A stretch of DNA of 64,000 nt from Sphingomonas jinjuensis (GTDB lineage Bacteria > Pseudomonadota > Alphaproteobacteria > Sphingomonadales > Sphingomonadaceae): contig NZ_JACIEV010000003.1 in NCBI RefSeq assembly GCF_014197105.1, forward strand, positions 360,111 through 424,110, written 5' to 3'. The notes under the pieces were generated by a model, which saw nothing but the letters and a program-made list of their open reading frames with translations, had not been told where the DNA came from and searched no databases. Of the stretch, positions 63,936 to 64,000 are shown one piece after another. Numbering within the stretch: position 1 is the first letter of the stretch; every line of letters begins with the position of its first letter. The position numbers and the translations under genes were made by a program.

Positions 63936-63964
63936 TTGACCGGTGGGTGAGGGTCACCTAGATG
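63936..63964 (+). promoter_or_regulatory. Strong sigma-70 promoter, probably of an rRNA operon
   Basis: TTGACC and TAGATG are spaced by exactly 17 bases. An A-rich stretch (63916-63931, with AAAAAA and CAAAAAG) just upstream resembles an UP element. The window ends 36 bases after the -10 box with no start codon or gene. Position at the end of a transcribed region and the sequence style suggest a ribosomal RNA operon promoter, with the 16S gene beyond the window. Confidence 0.6.
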
Positions 63965-64000
63965 GCTGTCACCGCAGCGGTGGCCCGGACGGGTTGCTGG

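Overview
This is high-GC alphaproteobacterial DNA. Gene content and order point to the Sphingomonadaceae, most likely a Sphingomonas-like genus: several TonB-dependent receptors next to glycoside hydrolases, a flavin-dependent tryptophan-halogenase-like protein beside a sugar receptor, a crtZ-crtW xanthophyll pair, an imuA-imuB-dnaE2 cassette with GTTC-N7-GTTC LexA boxes, and a complete kdp operon. Genus is an inference; no 16S sequence lies inside the window, although a strong rRNA-type promoter sits at the right edge.

Layout. (1) 1-8.4 kb is an accessory, defence-like block. It holds a very large minus-strand ORF running off the left edge (helical-repeat protein ending in a PIN-like nuclease domain), an unknown gene plus a Xre/ImmA-IrrE peptidase regulator, and an overlapping two-gene unit made of a winged-helix/PD-(D/E)xK nuclease-like protein and a small HEPN-domain protein. 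(2) 8.5-18.6 kb is an SOS/mutagenesis and repair block: imuA-imuB-dnaE2 plus a small unknown gene on the minus strand; divergently a zinc-ribbon-like protein and a YedK/HMCES-type protein; then dinB-alkB-exonuclease/BRCT as an overlapping operon. Two perfect alphaproteobacterial LexA boxes were found. (3) 18.6-24.3 kb is a looser, poorly characterised stretch. It includes three tandem genes that seem to share one exonuclease fold, with the catalytic acids retained in the first copy and partly lost in the other two, and two orphan hypotheticals. (4) 24.6-34.7 kb looks like an oligosaccharide locus of the raffinose or sucrose type: MFS transporter, GH68 enzyme, GH36 alpha-galactosidase, LacI regulator, TonB receptor, halogenase-like protein, with palindromic operator candidates. 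(5) 34.8-41.0 kb is a second polymer/glycoside locus: DUF885-like protein, GH35/DUF5597-like beta-galactosidase, TonB receptor. (6) 41.0-49.4 kb is a cell-surface-signalling locus: ECF sigma factor and FecR divergent from an STN-containing TonB transducer, gamma-glutamyltransferase and M20 amidohydrolase. (7) 49.4-50.6 kb is crtZ-crtW. (8) 50.7-59.4 kb is porin-microORF-kdpFABCDE, all on the minus strand, with an 11-bp-period direct repeat upstream that fits a KdpE operator. (9) 59.6-64 kb carries a RibD-C-like reductase, a cyclic-nucleotide-binding/thioredoxin-reductase-like fusion, a small hypothetical, an ABC1/UbiB-family kinase and an rRNA-type promoter.

How the genes work together. DNA damage should derepress the two LexA-controlled units to give the ImuA/ImuB/DnaE2 mutasome together with Pol IV, an AlkB dioxygenase, a proofreading-type exonuclease and an abasic-site shield. 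In the sugar locus neither hydrolase has a signal peptide, so the likely path is outer-membrane receptor, then MFS import, then cytoplasmic release of galactose and cleavage of the sucrose part, under LacI control. In the kdp region a porin and the K+ pump appear to be one transcription unit. Candidates for undescribed biology are the nuclease-HEPN pair, the helical-repeat/PIN protein, the exonuclease-fold triplet and the extra 27-residue membrane peptide ahead of kdpF.
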